Shown one piece after another: positions 1 to 18,900 of a stretch of 64,000 nucleotides of DNA (positions are counted from its first letter, which is position 1; the number at the start of each line of letters is the position of its first letter). The position numbers and the translations under genes were made by a program. The notes beneath the pieces were generated by a model. It worked only from the letters and a program-made list of their open reading frames with translations. It searched no databases and was not told the DNA's origin. Origin of the DNA: Anas platyrhynchos. Its lineage: Eukaryota > Chordata > Aves > Anseriformes > Anatidae. Where the stretch lies: assembly GCF_047663525.1 (NCBI RefSeq), contig NC_092605.1:3658001-3722000 (forward strand). The letters are read 5' to 3'.

Positions 1-3000
1 AATTTCGGCTCTTCAACTTGCACAGGCCGCAGTTGGGTGCCCCAGCGTCGTGGTTGGAAACCTCCGCCTGGTTTTGCTGAAGGATGGGTGGCAGCGCGTC
101 ACTCGCTGCGCGTGAATCCCCAAAAGTGCTTTGCGTAACAGTTTTATATTCACAGAGTAATCTTCCCTGGTAGCTGGGTTTTCAAAACATTTTTGGCAAT
201 CGGTTCTTTGTACCTACGCTGGGCTGCTAACTGGGTTTCTCAGGGCGTTCCTGGCCTGGAGGCCGCAGATGGGTGCCCCTCACGGTGCCTTGGCCACCAG
301 GAGTTAGGACAAATGGTGAGGGAAAGCAGCTTTCTTCAGCGTGTTCAGAAAGGTCATAAAAAAAAAAAAACAGAAAAACCAGGATCCCAGTGTTTTTAAA
401 AGCTCTTCCTTCTACTTTAATTAAAATAATTAGAAGATTCAGATCATTTTGGTATTGGATTTTCCTAAATACATTTATATTTAAATTTACATTTAACGCC
501 TCCTAGCTCTTTGAAGAATAACCACCAGCCGAGCCTCTGATGCATTGCCACTGCAAGAAGATACTTGCGCCCAAGAGTATTTTCAATATTCATCAGCAAT
601 ACATTTATAAAGAGAGAAAAATGTAAATGTAGAAGGAAATAAATTTGAAGAAATCCTTTGCATTTGCAGCTTCAGACTTAAATCAATCCACTTTTCAATT
701 CGACTTTACAGCTATCGTTGACTGTTTCAGTGCCCTACTGAATGCTGTGCCGGAGGGGAGCGTCGTTGGTCCCAGTCTCGACCCAGCAGACGCCATTTCA
801 GGAGGACAAAACCTCTCCTGCGGAACCTGCCCTGAGCCATCGCTGCTGGTCTGCAGCAGCTGCCTGCCTCAGACACCGGCCCCGGTGAGCCTAGATGGCA
901 TGCAGTGAGTTAAACATTTTTTCCATGGGTGCTGGGCAGGCCAGGCAGTGCCCTGCAGAGAGGAAGAGGGTAGTTATAGTGAAACAGATAAAGGTGAGAC
1001 CACATAACTAACTTTGACTAGGCTGTTGAAGTAGAATTAGTGCTTTTATTTGGAGGTTGGTCGTGTTCAGTAGCTAGTGTAGTTTTGTATTATAGATTTT
1101 TTTCTGTTATAAAATGCAAGGAAAGTTTCCTTTAAAAAAAAAAAAGTAGAAAATAGAATGACTTATATAAAATCTTCCATATACCCTCTGGAATTCAGGT
1201 TGGGGGTGATACAGAAAGATGCTTAATTTATTTTTCACATAAGCTATCATTAACTTTTGAATCCCTTTTCAGAAAGCATCTCTTTATACAGTACTAGAAC
1301 TGAAAGCATATCTAGTGACTGAGTTGCAGCTGGAAAGATTTGTTCAGTGATGGACATCACTTTTCCTGCTTTTTGCTATCTCTTTTGTATTGAACTTCTC
1401 AAATTGAAAGCACTGAAAGGCAAAGACTGCTGGAAAAACAATGGCAACTCGGCACTGCCAAAACAACCCATAAAGGAGCTTGGAAAAGATGATGGCAGCA
1501 GGGGAATCCCCAAACTCTGAAACAGTGCCGTGTATAAAACAATGTGGAGACTGTGACCCTACACCCACTGCTTGTTAGGATCTTGTTACTTAAACTTTTT
1601 GCCCCCATACAAAGTAGGTTTAGATTTTGTGGACTTGTTAATTGTATTGCAGAAACCCTAAGTGGTCATGCCAGAGGCTACAGAGAGAGCCAAGAGCTCT
1701 TTGGTGGGGTTGGCTGCCAAGCACTTTTGTTCAAGTACTGCCATGGAGCCTGCAAGGTTGGAGTAACTGCATTTGTTTCCCTGTGGTACCCCCTCTAAGC
1801 TCTTCCATAGTCTTTTTAGCAGATAGAAAGATGAGGACTGTTGATCCTAAGCATTCATGAACCTTGGAAATTCTGCTCAAAGTTCGAATCATAAAGCAAC
1901 TAGCCTGATGGATGAGTCTTACATCCACAGAACCATAATATAACTAAACTTGGGTTTCAGAACCACTTCTTTTGTAACAGCACAGGAGGTATGCCACTAG
2001 CAAGCAGTCACACAATACATGGGAAGAAAAGGACTTCACGTGGCTTTTATTGACATGTTTCAATACAATATTAAAGAATAATGCCAATATTAAAGGATAA
2101 CTTAAGGAAATAAGCTTAATATATTAACTGCTATTGTAGGAGGTTTCTCTGTCTTTATTGGGTATTATGTGGAAGTTGCCATCATTCCAACCTCTGCAAT
2201 CAAACACACCATTACAACTCTACAGGCTGAGTTGAGAAACCAGGTCTTCCCGCAGCACAGGCTAGACATAGACACAGATATGCTGACTACTCATGTTTCC
2301 AGAACTGTCCCAAGTTCCTGGAATCCCCCTGTGCAATGGTCACTAATGGCATTTCATGACAAGAGGAGAGTACTAGACTCTGCTGAGGAATTTGAGTTTT
2401 TGTACTGGTTGCAGCATGCTCTTCTGCCCAAGAAGACCAAGAATGGTGGATCGCATTTGAGTCTGGGAGCAGAAGAAAAACAACAGTAGCGGTTGGAAAT
2501 ATCAGAAATGCCACAGTCACAATGGGGAGGCATGAGGAGGACAAAAACAATGAATCTCTGCTGAGCATCATGAGACTTGACAGGATTCAGATCCTCAGAA
2601 GTGCAGCAAGTGATATTTCTAGGGACTAATTATAATACTAGGACTAAAAAAAAAAAAAAAATCCAACAAATGCAACAAAGCCGAGTTCAATTCTATTTTT
2701 ACACATTTTAAGATCCTGAAAACTACAGCTTCTTGACGGAAATTTAGAGTTCAACCTCCAGGGGACTGCAAGGAAGCCCTGTACAGAAGGTACTAATACA
2801 TCTAGTCTCCCTACCCTTAAGTCAGAATTCTGTAAATCCTCACTGCTCACAGGACTTCTCCCTATTCCGTGAAGCTAGGAGCCATGCCAAGGACCTTGGA
2901 GAATCTAGGCTCTTTGCCAAAAAGCATGAGTTTGAAAACCTGGGGCCACTTAGGGCTACTAGGCTCCCTGCCATGAAGCAAAGATCTGAGCAGAGTTCTG

Positions 3001-4331
3001 AAAGGTGTGGCACAAATTCTGGAAGAGTTGGAAACTTAGAAACCCCCACTTGCTTCAGGGCTAATGGAAAGCTGCTAGCCAAAAAGCCCTAGAGTTCTGG
3101 CTCTCCCATGAGCTGCACTGCACACTTGGAATCACAGCTATAGTTTAGTTTCTACTTTTTCAAAACAAAACTTTTTTAATTATTTCAAACTTACGCTGTT
3201 GCTTTTTTTTCCCCCTTTCTCTTCGGACTTTTGCTTTCCCAGGAAATTCAGAAAACCAATTTCCAGTCTCTGATAGCGTTCACTCCTGTTTCTGGGAAAT
3301 GGCATTTCTTGAATTCCAATATAGAGAACTCATTTTTCAATCAGTTTCACTTGTGATGTCTAACTTCAAAATACAGGAAACACCATTACAATTAACATGT
3401 ACAATTAATAAACACATAGCACATTCAGCACAGAATTGCCTCACTGACACTGCAGTCTAACATGCCACCAGGCATCTTTCACCTCTGGAAAACAAAACAA
3501 CAGGAGGTATTTCCCAATAGAAGCTCCAGACTGATTGCAGTAAGAGATGCAATGTTTTTATTGTCCTAGCACACTAGATCTTTATATTTTCCTTTAAATC
3601 CCTCAGAAGCACCAACCATGGGAAACTATCAGAAGTTACGTGGTTTACCTTCTGCCACAAACAAGTCAGTGGTAGACCTTAGGTTAGATAGCAACAGCAA
3701 TGCTTCAGCTTATTAAACAATAAAGTAATCTGTTTCTAGGCAGTCATTAATGTCTGATTATTAGACTGAAGAGTAACGAGTTTTGATTCTCCAGCATGAA
3801 AATTCCCCTGGAATTCCTCCAGTGTCCTCTAATGAACAAATGATCTCAACTTTAATCTTACTACATAATTATCCAAGGATAATATTTCTTCAACACAGAC
3901 TCCTTAAACACATACAATTTCTACAGTAAGGATATTCAAACTAATTCATTTTTGCCTTTGATCCACAAAATGAGAATCTTAAGAAGCAAACAGCACTAAG
4001 GGGGTTTTGAGGGTACATTGAGGAGAGATGAATTACAAAGTTCAGATGAATGCAATGGTTTAATCCCATACTGTCATGATCAAACATATCCAATGCATTG
4101 TTTAAGAAGCTAGCAGGCCTTTATTTTGACCTCTGACATAACGTTATAATATTAACATCAGTTACCTCAGTGCATACTACCATTAAACCCTAGACTTTTG
4201 TTTTATTTACAGTATGTCCTCTCAGTCACAGTCTCAAAAATGAAAATAACCACGGAATCATGCATTAGACAGATACAGGTATAAATAGAAAAGAATAAAT
4301 CACAAGACTGCTATTATACAGGCAATACCGT
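1..4331. other. Flanking intergenic sequence, no gene recognised
   Basis: This AT-rich stretch lies beyond the 3' end of PSMD12. I find no exon with a recognisable product. The longest open frames (645-908 and 2169-2489, plus strand) have ordinary composition, match no family I know and lack convincing splice sites. It contains A-runs at about 359-370 and 2647-2660 and a pair of 20-bp near-identical blocks at 24-43 and 260-279. Several AATAAA hexamers on the minus strand (plus-strand TTTATT, for example 3556-3561 and 4202-4207) could serve as distal PSMD12 polyadenylation signals, so part of this stretch may be a longer 3' UTR. In human the next gene on this side is HELZ, but none of it is visible here. 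Confidence 0.6.
24..279 (+). repeat. Pair of 20-bp near-identical direct repeats
   Basis: Positions 24-43 and 260-279 share AGGCCGCAG(T/A)TGGGTGCCCC, 19 of 20 bases, about 236 bp apart. The bases between are not obviously duplicated. This may be a remnant of a local duplication or of a GC-rich repeat. Confidence 0.4.
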
Positions 4332-4337
4332 TTTATT
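4332..4337 (-). terminator. PSMD12: Candidate PSMD12 polyadenylation signal
   Basis: The plus strand reads TTTATT, which is AATAAA on the coding strand, about 200 nt past the stop codon. A short TG-rich stretch follows about 25 nt downstream on the minus strand. Further hexamers at 4202-4207 and 3556-3561 are alternatives, so the true cleavage site or sites are uncertain. Confidence 0.45.
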
Positions 4338-4532
4338 ATGTTCTTTCACCAATTGTAGCAAAAAAAACATCTGAACAATCAAGGGAACTTAACTGTCATC
4401 GGGAATTATGTTCTAAATTTTAGTCCAGGAAGGTTTGACAGGGAGAAAAAAAAACATATACACACTGTAATAATAGTCTCTATTATGAAGATTTAATGCC
4501 TTCTTTAAAAGCACTGAGATTATTGAGGCACC

Positions 4533-12261
<7,729 letters not shown>

Positions 12262-12297
12262 GGCCGCGGCCCCGCTGCGCGGCCCCCGCCAACACTC

Positions 12298-12306
12298 ACC
12301 GGAAGC
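12298..12306 (+). promoter_or_regulatory. ETS/GABPA site candidate near the PSMD12 start
   Basis: ACCGGAAGC is a full ETS-family consensus, 37 bp upstream of the ATG. ETS sites close to the transcription start are typical of TATA-less CpG promoters. Confidence 0.55.
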
Positions 12307-12480
12307 GGGCGGGCGCCGCGCGCAGGCACGCCCGGGGCAGCCCGGCCGAAGGCCCCCCTCCCCGTGCTGTGCCGTGCAGGCAGCGCCGCGGACAGCCCCG
12401 GCCGCGCCGCAGGCCCCCTGGCGTGAGGCCGCCCCCCGCCTCAGTGCCCTCAGTGCCCCAGGTGGGGCTCGGCGGGTGAG

Positions 12481-14800
12481 GGGGGGTTTTGTCGCTGCGG
12501 GCGTCCCCACAAAGTTCTTGGTGTTTGATAATAAATTACTGCAAGGGAAGTGCTCCTCAGTGAGAGCACTGTGTTTCCGAGCATTACTTAAAGCTCGCAG
12601 CAAAGCATAAGTTGTCCTGGAAGTGTAGTCTGTGCTGTAACAAAACCTTCGTGTGGCAAAGAGGTATTGAGGATAACAGCTTGAGCCTTTTATCTGCAGA
12701 ATTAAGGCTTGATTACTATATCAGCTGTGCTGGTGTAAGGTCAGGGTAACTCAACTGAGAAATTCAGGGCTGTGATACCATATTTTGTGAGAGAACTTCA
12801 TATATGCTTTCCAATTAGCAAGGGGGAAATGAAGCTACAGCACAGGCTGTGGACTTTGCATCACTTTCTGTGTGAATTCAAACATTTTATCCATTATCCT
12901 TAATCATTTCTAGTTATTATTTGATTTAAGTAGTGAAAATGCATGCATGTATCACGTATGGATAGTGATGGCTTTCATGGAAATTAAAAGGCAGATGCTA
13001 ATCTCACTGAATATCCAGACACTGGTTCTAGTTCAGAGAGTGAGTAAAAGACGAGTAGAAGCAATGTGTGCTGCGGCTGTTATCTTACCTGCATGGATAT
13101 GATGGAAGCTGAGGATGCAGCTTTTGCATCCCATGCAAAAAAAAAAAAAAAAAAAATCCTGAATGGTTCAAAAATATTTTTATTTTTTTTTAAATAAAGA
13201 TAAAATAAGAGCTTTTTTAAAAGCTCTTAGTAAAATACTTGACGAACTAGTTTGACTTTTACTGAGTCTTATTAGGAATTGGCATTTTACTGAGACAACT
13301 CCACCTGGAATTAGTGTTCAGCATGCATTAAAATGCTTGTGTTGTTTTTTTTCCCCTAGGCCAGAAATGAAAGAAGGGTGATTTTTCCAACCGATCACAG
13401 AGAGCATGTTGTAGAGGTAAGAACAATAATTTCTGACAATTCACAGAAAATAACAAAAATTCAGGCAGGCATGCTTAGCAGCAACTTCCTGGTTAGCTAT
13501 AGCTAGAAGTTTCCTCTCTCAGCATGTCCCCTAAAAACATTTGATGAACATGCTTTTTACAGAGGCCCAGGACAGCAGTCATATTTGGGACTTGTAGAGG
13601 TTATTGCTGGGGTCACTGTTTTTTCCTCCATGTGTATGTGCAGACAGCACAAGAACAAGCTGTGTTTGTGGCAGTAAGTCTGGGGTGATTTAAGAATGTT
13701 TTGCAGTGGGTATGGAAAATAATTTTCATTTCCATTTTATTTAGAGATTGAGTAGCATCAAGGTGCTATGCGAAGCAGTTCAAATTTTTACACTGTTTTT
13801 CAGCAGAAATCCAGGTGATTTTTTTTTTTCCCCAGTTAATGTAACCAGTAACAAATCACTTAAAATTGCTGTAATTATTTTGGATCTGAATTTGGATCTC
13901 TCTCATTTGTAGGTAATATTGCCGTTAGTGCCTTGTTTAGGCTATTTTTCATATAAGTTTCATGAATATTGCTGCCAACACTATGAATTATAGCTACAGG
14001 GTGGATGTATATAAATGGCTGTTGTCAGATTTGAAATAGAAGACTCATTAACTGCATTGTTCATACCTCAGTTGAAAATCCAGGCTATTAGGAGAGCTCC
14101 CAGATTTTCTCTTTGTGTAGGTGTTTGTACTTCACCAGAAAGTCAGGGTGTGTGAAATACTGCACCGTTAATGGGATGGAACGGAAAAGTGATATTGTTA
14201 GCTCCAGGAGATGGCACTGTGTCCTCTCTGGGCTAAAAACTGTGTACATCGCTTTGAAATGTACATTTGGAACCAATGAGGGGGTTTGCTCTTTCTTGTT
14301 ATGAAACACATTTCATTGTAGACCCAAATTCATGTTTAACTGCCCCAAATATGGTATTTCATCACTTCTATCTTTGCAAATAACGGAATTCTCAATGCTG
14401 GTGTCTTTTACCATTATCTATACAGTGCTTTATGTTTTAATGTTGCAGTCACAGCGCTGCTGTGCGATACGTGCTCTATAGCCATTTGCTTACAGGAGAA
14501 GCAGCGCTACAAATGTTTTATGATTTCCGCGCAGTTATGTAAGAGTTCAGGTTTCTTTGCTAGTTTCAGAGTTCGGTTTGTGTGCGTATCAGGCTGAATT
14601 GCAATAATGCTTATATTTTTTTTGGAGAAATACAATGAAAAGCAAGCACCTAAAATAAAAGATGTAACCAACAAACTAGGAAAGGGAAGGAAAGGCCCCC
14701 CCCGATGGCCCTGGCGTTGCTCCTCAACGAGGCAGGAGGTGGTTTTTCGCCGAACTCCGTGCGTGGCGTTTGAAAGCCAGCAGCCGACACAAAACCCACT
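12481..14800. other. Spacer between the two head-to-head genes
   Basis: Mostly AT-rich sequence between two CpG islands. It contains an A-run followed by AT-rich sequence at 13136-13200 and one exon-like block (13360-13416). Open frames at 14088-14309 on both strands overlap each other and have no family match. Confidence 0.6.
13360..13416 (+). other. Orphan exon-like block between PSMD12 and PITPNC1
   Basis: A long T/C tract ending CCCCTAG is followed by 57 bases and then GAG|GTAAGA, so both splice signals are strong. The block is open in one frame, is a multiple of three (19 codons starting ARNERRVIFP) and matches no protein I recognise. It is not part of either gene model. It could be an internal exon of a divergent transcript from the PSMD12 CpG island (a possible donor GCGG|GTGAGG is near 12472-12481), an alternative 5' exon of PITPNC1, or chance. 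Confidence 0.4.
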
Positions 14801-15830
14801 TTTATTTGCGTTGCAAAATCCGCCGGCCGACAGCGAGGCGCTGACCAGAGGGGAAATGGGTGAGGCCTCCACATCCTGCGCTCGCCTCTCGCCGTGCCCT
14901 GCAGCCGGCGGTGTCCTCGTACCGCGGGGGGGCTGCGGCTCTGCGGGGTGCCACGGAGCGCCCCAAAGGGGGCACCGCTGCCGTACCTCGGGGGGGCACC
15001 TCGGAGAGACCCCCGCGGGGTGCAGCCTGGCCCCTCCGGGTTGTTTAAAGCCTCCTGAGAGGCTGCTGCTGCCCGGAGCCCCCCTAGTTCCCCCCTGGTC
15101 CCCCCCGGTTCTCCCCAGTCCCCCCTGGTCCCCCCCCGCCGGTTTTCCCCGGACCCCCCCGATTCTCCCCGGACTCCCCCCCACGGTTCTTCCCGGTTCT
15201 CCCCGGGTCCTCCCCTGTCCTCCCCCGGTCCCCCCCCCCTCCTCCTCCTCCTCACTCCCCCCGGTCCCCCCGCCCTCCTTCCTGCCTCTCCGTGATGTCA
15301 GCCCCGCCGGGGCCGCCGCTGCAGCCGCTCCGTGCCCCGGGCTCCAGCCCCAGCCCCGGCCGCTCCTCGCCTCCAGCTCGCATCGGCTCGCACCGCACCG
15401 CCTCCCCCCTCCAGCATCCTCCCCCCTTTCCCTCGGCCCAGCGGTGAGCAGCGGGGAGCCGCCTTCGGAAGCGCTAGAAAGAGCCTTTGTCTGGCACCGC
15501 AGCCTCCCCGCCGCCTTTTGGGGGCTCCTCCGGGCTTTTCGGAGCCCCGGGCGGGTGTTGGCGGAGCCGCCAGGGGCTGCCGCTCTCGCACGCTTCCGAC
15601 GGATGGCTCTGAGAGTGCGGCGGCGCCCGGGGTTGGGGCTCTTTGTACACAGCCCTGCGTGCGTGTGGGAAATTCACATGATCGCAGCCTGAAGGAGGAA
15701 GGGCTGCGAGAGAGGAGCGCTCCTGTCGGCTTCGCTTCTGTCGCTTTTGCTCCTCGCCCGCTCAGCCCTCCTGGATGGTCGCCTTACCCTCCTGCGGACA
15801 CGCTGCCCAGAGAAAAGAGGCTTGATTATT
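14800..15830. promoter_or_regulatory. PITPNC1: PITPNC1 CpG-island promoter and 5' UTR region
   Basis: A GC- and CpG-rich kilobase lies directly upstream of PITPNC1 exon 1. It includes a C-rich minisatellite (15075-15250), a CRE-like TGATGTCA at 15293-15300 and several CCCCGCC-type boxes. No TATA box is evident. Large open frames here (14607-15692 plus, 14507-15255 minus) translate to proline- or glycine-rich low-complexity sequence and are CpG-island artefacts. The transcription start is not determinable from sequence and could lie anywhere from about 15300 to 15900. Confidence 0.65.
15075..15250 (+). repeat. C-rich imperfect minisatellite with strong G-quadruplex potential on the minus strand
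   Basis: Roughly 15-bp units alternate CCCCCCTGGTC-like and CCGGTTCTCCCC-like blocks, ending in a CTC run at 15238-15254. The minus strand has well over ten G-runs of four or more bases with short loops. Unit boundaries are approximate. Confidence 0.7.
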
Positions 15831-15866
15831 TTTTATTTTTTTTTTTAATTTAATTTTTTATTTTTG
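15828..15866 (+). repeat. T-rich tract in the PITPNC1 5' region
   Basis: A nearly pure A/T tract (runs of T with single A or AA) between the GC-rich island and the start codon. It is abruptly different from its flanks. Confidence 0.7.
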
Positions 15867-15934
15867 GCGTGATCATCGTGCAGAAATAACCACTTTTCTC
15901 CCAGTTTGCCGGTGCGCACCGAGGCAGCAGGAAT

Positions 15935-15982
15935 ATGCTCATGAAGGAGTACCGGATCTGCATGCCTCTGACAGTTGAGGAG
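15935..15982 (+). CDS. PITPNC1: PITPNC1 exon 1 (coding part)
   Basis: Encodes residues 1-16 (MLMKEYRICMPLTVEE), phase 0, donor GAG|GTAAGC. Human has MLLKEYRICMPLTVDE, from memory. A CTCCCAG at 15899-15905 could be an acceptor if there is an upstream noncoding exon. Confidence 0.95.
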
Positions 15983-18900
15983 GTAAGCTCCGCCGCTGCT
16001 GGCGGCCAGGCTCTCACCCAGCCAGGCTTTGCTCTTCCAAGGCAAGTTGAGGTCGTGTCTGTTTTACCGAGCGGTTTTCCTTCGCGTAACAAACTTGGCG
16101 GTAGGATTGGCGGGAGAGGCGTGTTGTTATTGCAAAATAAAGGAATCCCGCAGGAACGAAGGTAAGTGAAGCGTATCGAAAGCCTTGTGGCGCCCAGGTG
16201 TTAGAACGATCTTGCAGCCAGACCTTTAAGAAGGACCTGAAGCATATTGGCAAGGGAACACTTTGTGCTGAAATCCCGTGCCTCGTAAAGCGTTTGTCCG
16301 AAACCCAGATTCTAAAAATATCTTCACCTTTGCTTAAAATATCCTCGCAGATGGGACTGGCCTGAAACTCTGGCACAGGTAGGCTAGCTAGCGGTAATTT
16401 CCTAGTCAAACTTTTTTTGTCGTGTCAAGAAATAACTGAAAGTCAAACCACTGTGTCCCCATCCTAACGCCCGCGTTAGGGGTTAGGCGTGTGACCTGCC
16501 AGCTGGCTGCCTTAGGACAGCAGCACCCCCCCGCGATGCCCGTGCTGCCTACTCGCTTGTGCCCACAGACAGCGGGCCCGTGGGCTCAACAGGCAGCGAA
16601 AGGCCCCTCTGTGCTCTGTCGCCTGTCGCCGACATGGTGCCGGGCAGCGGCCCCCGAGGGCAGGCGCTTGGCGGGGCAGCGCCGCGCTCCCGGAGCCCCC
16701 CGAGCGCGCCGCCGCCAGGGGGCGCCCTGGCCCCGCCCCCTCTGCGGTGGCCCCGCCCCCTCGGTGCTGGCCACGCCCCTCGCGCTGCTTCGCGCGGGCG
16801 CGGGAAAGCTGCGCTGGCTGGGGCGGGGGGTGGTGGTGGTGGTTAGCACGGGTGCACAGCCCCCTGCCCCCGTATTTATACCCAAATACATTTATTTTGC
16901 AAACTATCTCGTGGGTTTTGTTTAAATGGCCACGAGCAAGGGTGTTGCTGCGCGGTGTGGTTTTCCTCCTCGCAGTGTGTGCAGAGGGCTCCTCGCTGGT
17001 GCTGCACAGCACTTGTTTGGACCCTCTGTCCCTGTCTTCAGATGGGGCAAATTAACAGCTTATTAAAATTTAGAGTTTCAACCCCAAATTGGGACCAGCC
17101 TGCTTGTGCTTCTTCTGGGAGCAAGACCTAAAAGCACCACTTATGTGTGGGTAAACAGGCAATGTTCTGAATTCAAGCATTTGTCCAACCCAGTTATAAA
17201 ACACAATGTGATGCTGGGTGGTGTTTGTTCAATACAGAGTTTTACTTGGTTTGGTGTTACTGTAGTATAGGCAGTACTTTATCCAAGCCACTTCCCAATG
17301 CCCTCAGGCTACCACACTTAGTTAATAGCATTTAATTATGTCATCAGAAGGGAACAGATGTATTCTGAAAAAATCTCGTTAAATAAGATTTCCAGATAGA
17401 GAAATGGTGGAAAAGCTCCCTACACAGGTATGGCTGATGTGCAGTGAGGCAGAAGGTGTTGGAAGTCTCTCATTCTTGAGAATGTTTACAAAATTAGTAA
17501 AGATGCTCATGTATCTTGTAGGTTCTTTTATGTTGAATCATCCATCTAATCTAAGAGCTGCAGCTGAGATGACTTTGAGGGACCTAGGGTGTGTCTGGTA
17601 TTTAGCATGAATTTCATTATTAATTGTAAAACTGACAAAACTTTAAAATTGTCAGACTTTTTTTGGTATTATTTATGTCCTAAAACTGTCCTGCAATGTA
17701 TTTCTCACAGTGGTGCATTTTTGTGACGTCTTCTACAGTCTCTGAAGGTGTTACCTTATTTGACCTCTAGTTTCATACTGACTGCCAATAATGTATATTT
17801 TTGGGACTGTGCAGGTGAAGCATTATGCAGTCCTCAGGAGAGCATAGGGGCAGTGCTTGCCCTTCAGAAGCCATTTTGGTTCTGAGAGGCCCAAACTGTC
17901 TTCTGCAAGGTACTAAGTCACTCTGAAATTAAGTGAGATTTGGTGGAAATGAAGGTTATGCTTTTTCTCACAGGTTTGGCACATTAGGCTCTGATCTGCA
18001 GAGGCACCTAGGTACCTAGCTTGTAGTGGGAGTCAAGCACCAAAGTATTCTTGAGGTTATAGGTTTCAACAGGTATGTGAAAAATGCAGTTGTTACTTAC
18101 ACAGCTGCTTGGCTTCCCTCCTTGTGCTGCCTTCCTTACTTGGGCTTTACAACTCTGTTTTTTCTGCTGTGAAAATTCTGGTTTTTGGCCTGAGCACCTT
18201 ACACATGCATTGAAAAGCACTTCTTTGAACAGCTTTCTTTTTTAGCACTGACTTACTGGTTATCCGTAAATAGATAGAGATATAGATAGGTACCTATATA
18301 GATATAGATAGATACCTATTTAGATATAGATAGATACCTATTCCTTGTTTAGTTGGTAGCATTATGTTGTCACCAAAACCGGAGTGGTTTCCTGTGCCAT
18401 TTCTGTGCAAATAATCGGATCATGTAGACAGGAATTTCTGTACAGCTGGTTTTCCTTAGCTGCTGCAGAGGCTGCTTGGGGCATTCTTTCATTGATTGCC
18501 CTATTAGATAAGATGCTCAAATATTAATGGAAGCCTTGTTTGTTTACCTGTCAGCTTGGATGTCAAGTGCTTTCTTGACAATAAAATATTTCCTAAGAAA
18601 TGTTGATCACTGACCTAACTCTTCCTGTGTATTTTATGCTAGGATACAGGAGGCAGCAGTGCATCTTGGAATCTATGATTTTATCTTTGTTCCTCATCCA
18701 TGAGCACCAAAGGCAGGTTGCTTCAAGAGCGCTTGCTGAGATGCTGTGGCACCACGCTATTGTACTTAATCAAGGCTGAGGCATACTCATTAAACTGTGC
18801 TTTTATTGACAATTCTTTAGGGCTGTTACATATATTATATATATATATTGTTACAAGCTGCCCAATTAGCCGTGAAATAATTTGAGAAAGGAAATGTCAT

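Larger units (their letters stand above)
16500..16860. promoter_or_regulatory. CpG-rich segment at the start of PITPNC1 intron 1
   Basis: A second CpG cluster about 600-900 bp past exon 1, separated from the first by ordinary sequence. It contains a CTCF-type motif and three GC boxes. It could be an alternative promoter or an intronic enhancer. The open frames across it on both strands are composition artefacts. Confidence 0.55.

Noticed and set aside
2169..2489. 106-codon open frame left of PSMD12
   Set aside because: No family recognised, no splice or promoter context, and length is within chance for this much AT-moderate sequence.
14607..15692. 361-codon open frame on the plus strand, and overlapping minus-strand frames of 201 and 225 codons
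   Set aside because: They translate to proline- or glycine-rich low-complexity sequence in a CpG island, where stop codons are rare in every frame on both strands. No domain is visible.
16464..16484. Telomere-like GTTAGGGGTTAGG
   Set aside because: Only two imperfect units; far too short for an interstitial telomeric repeat.
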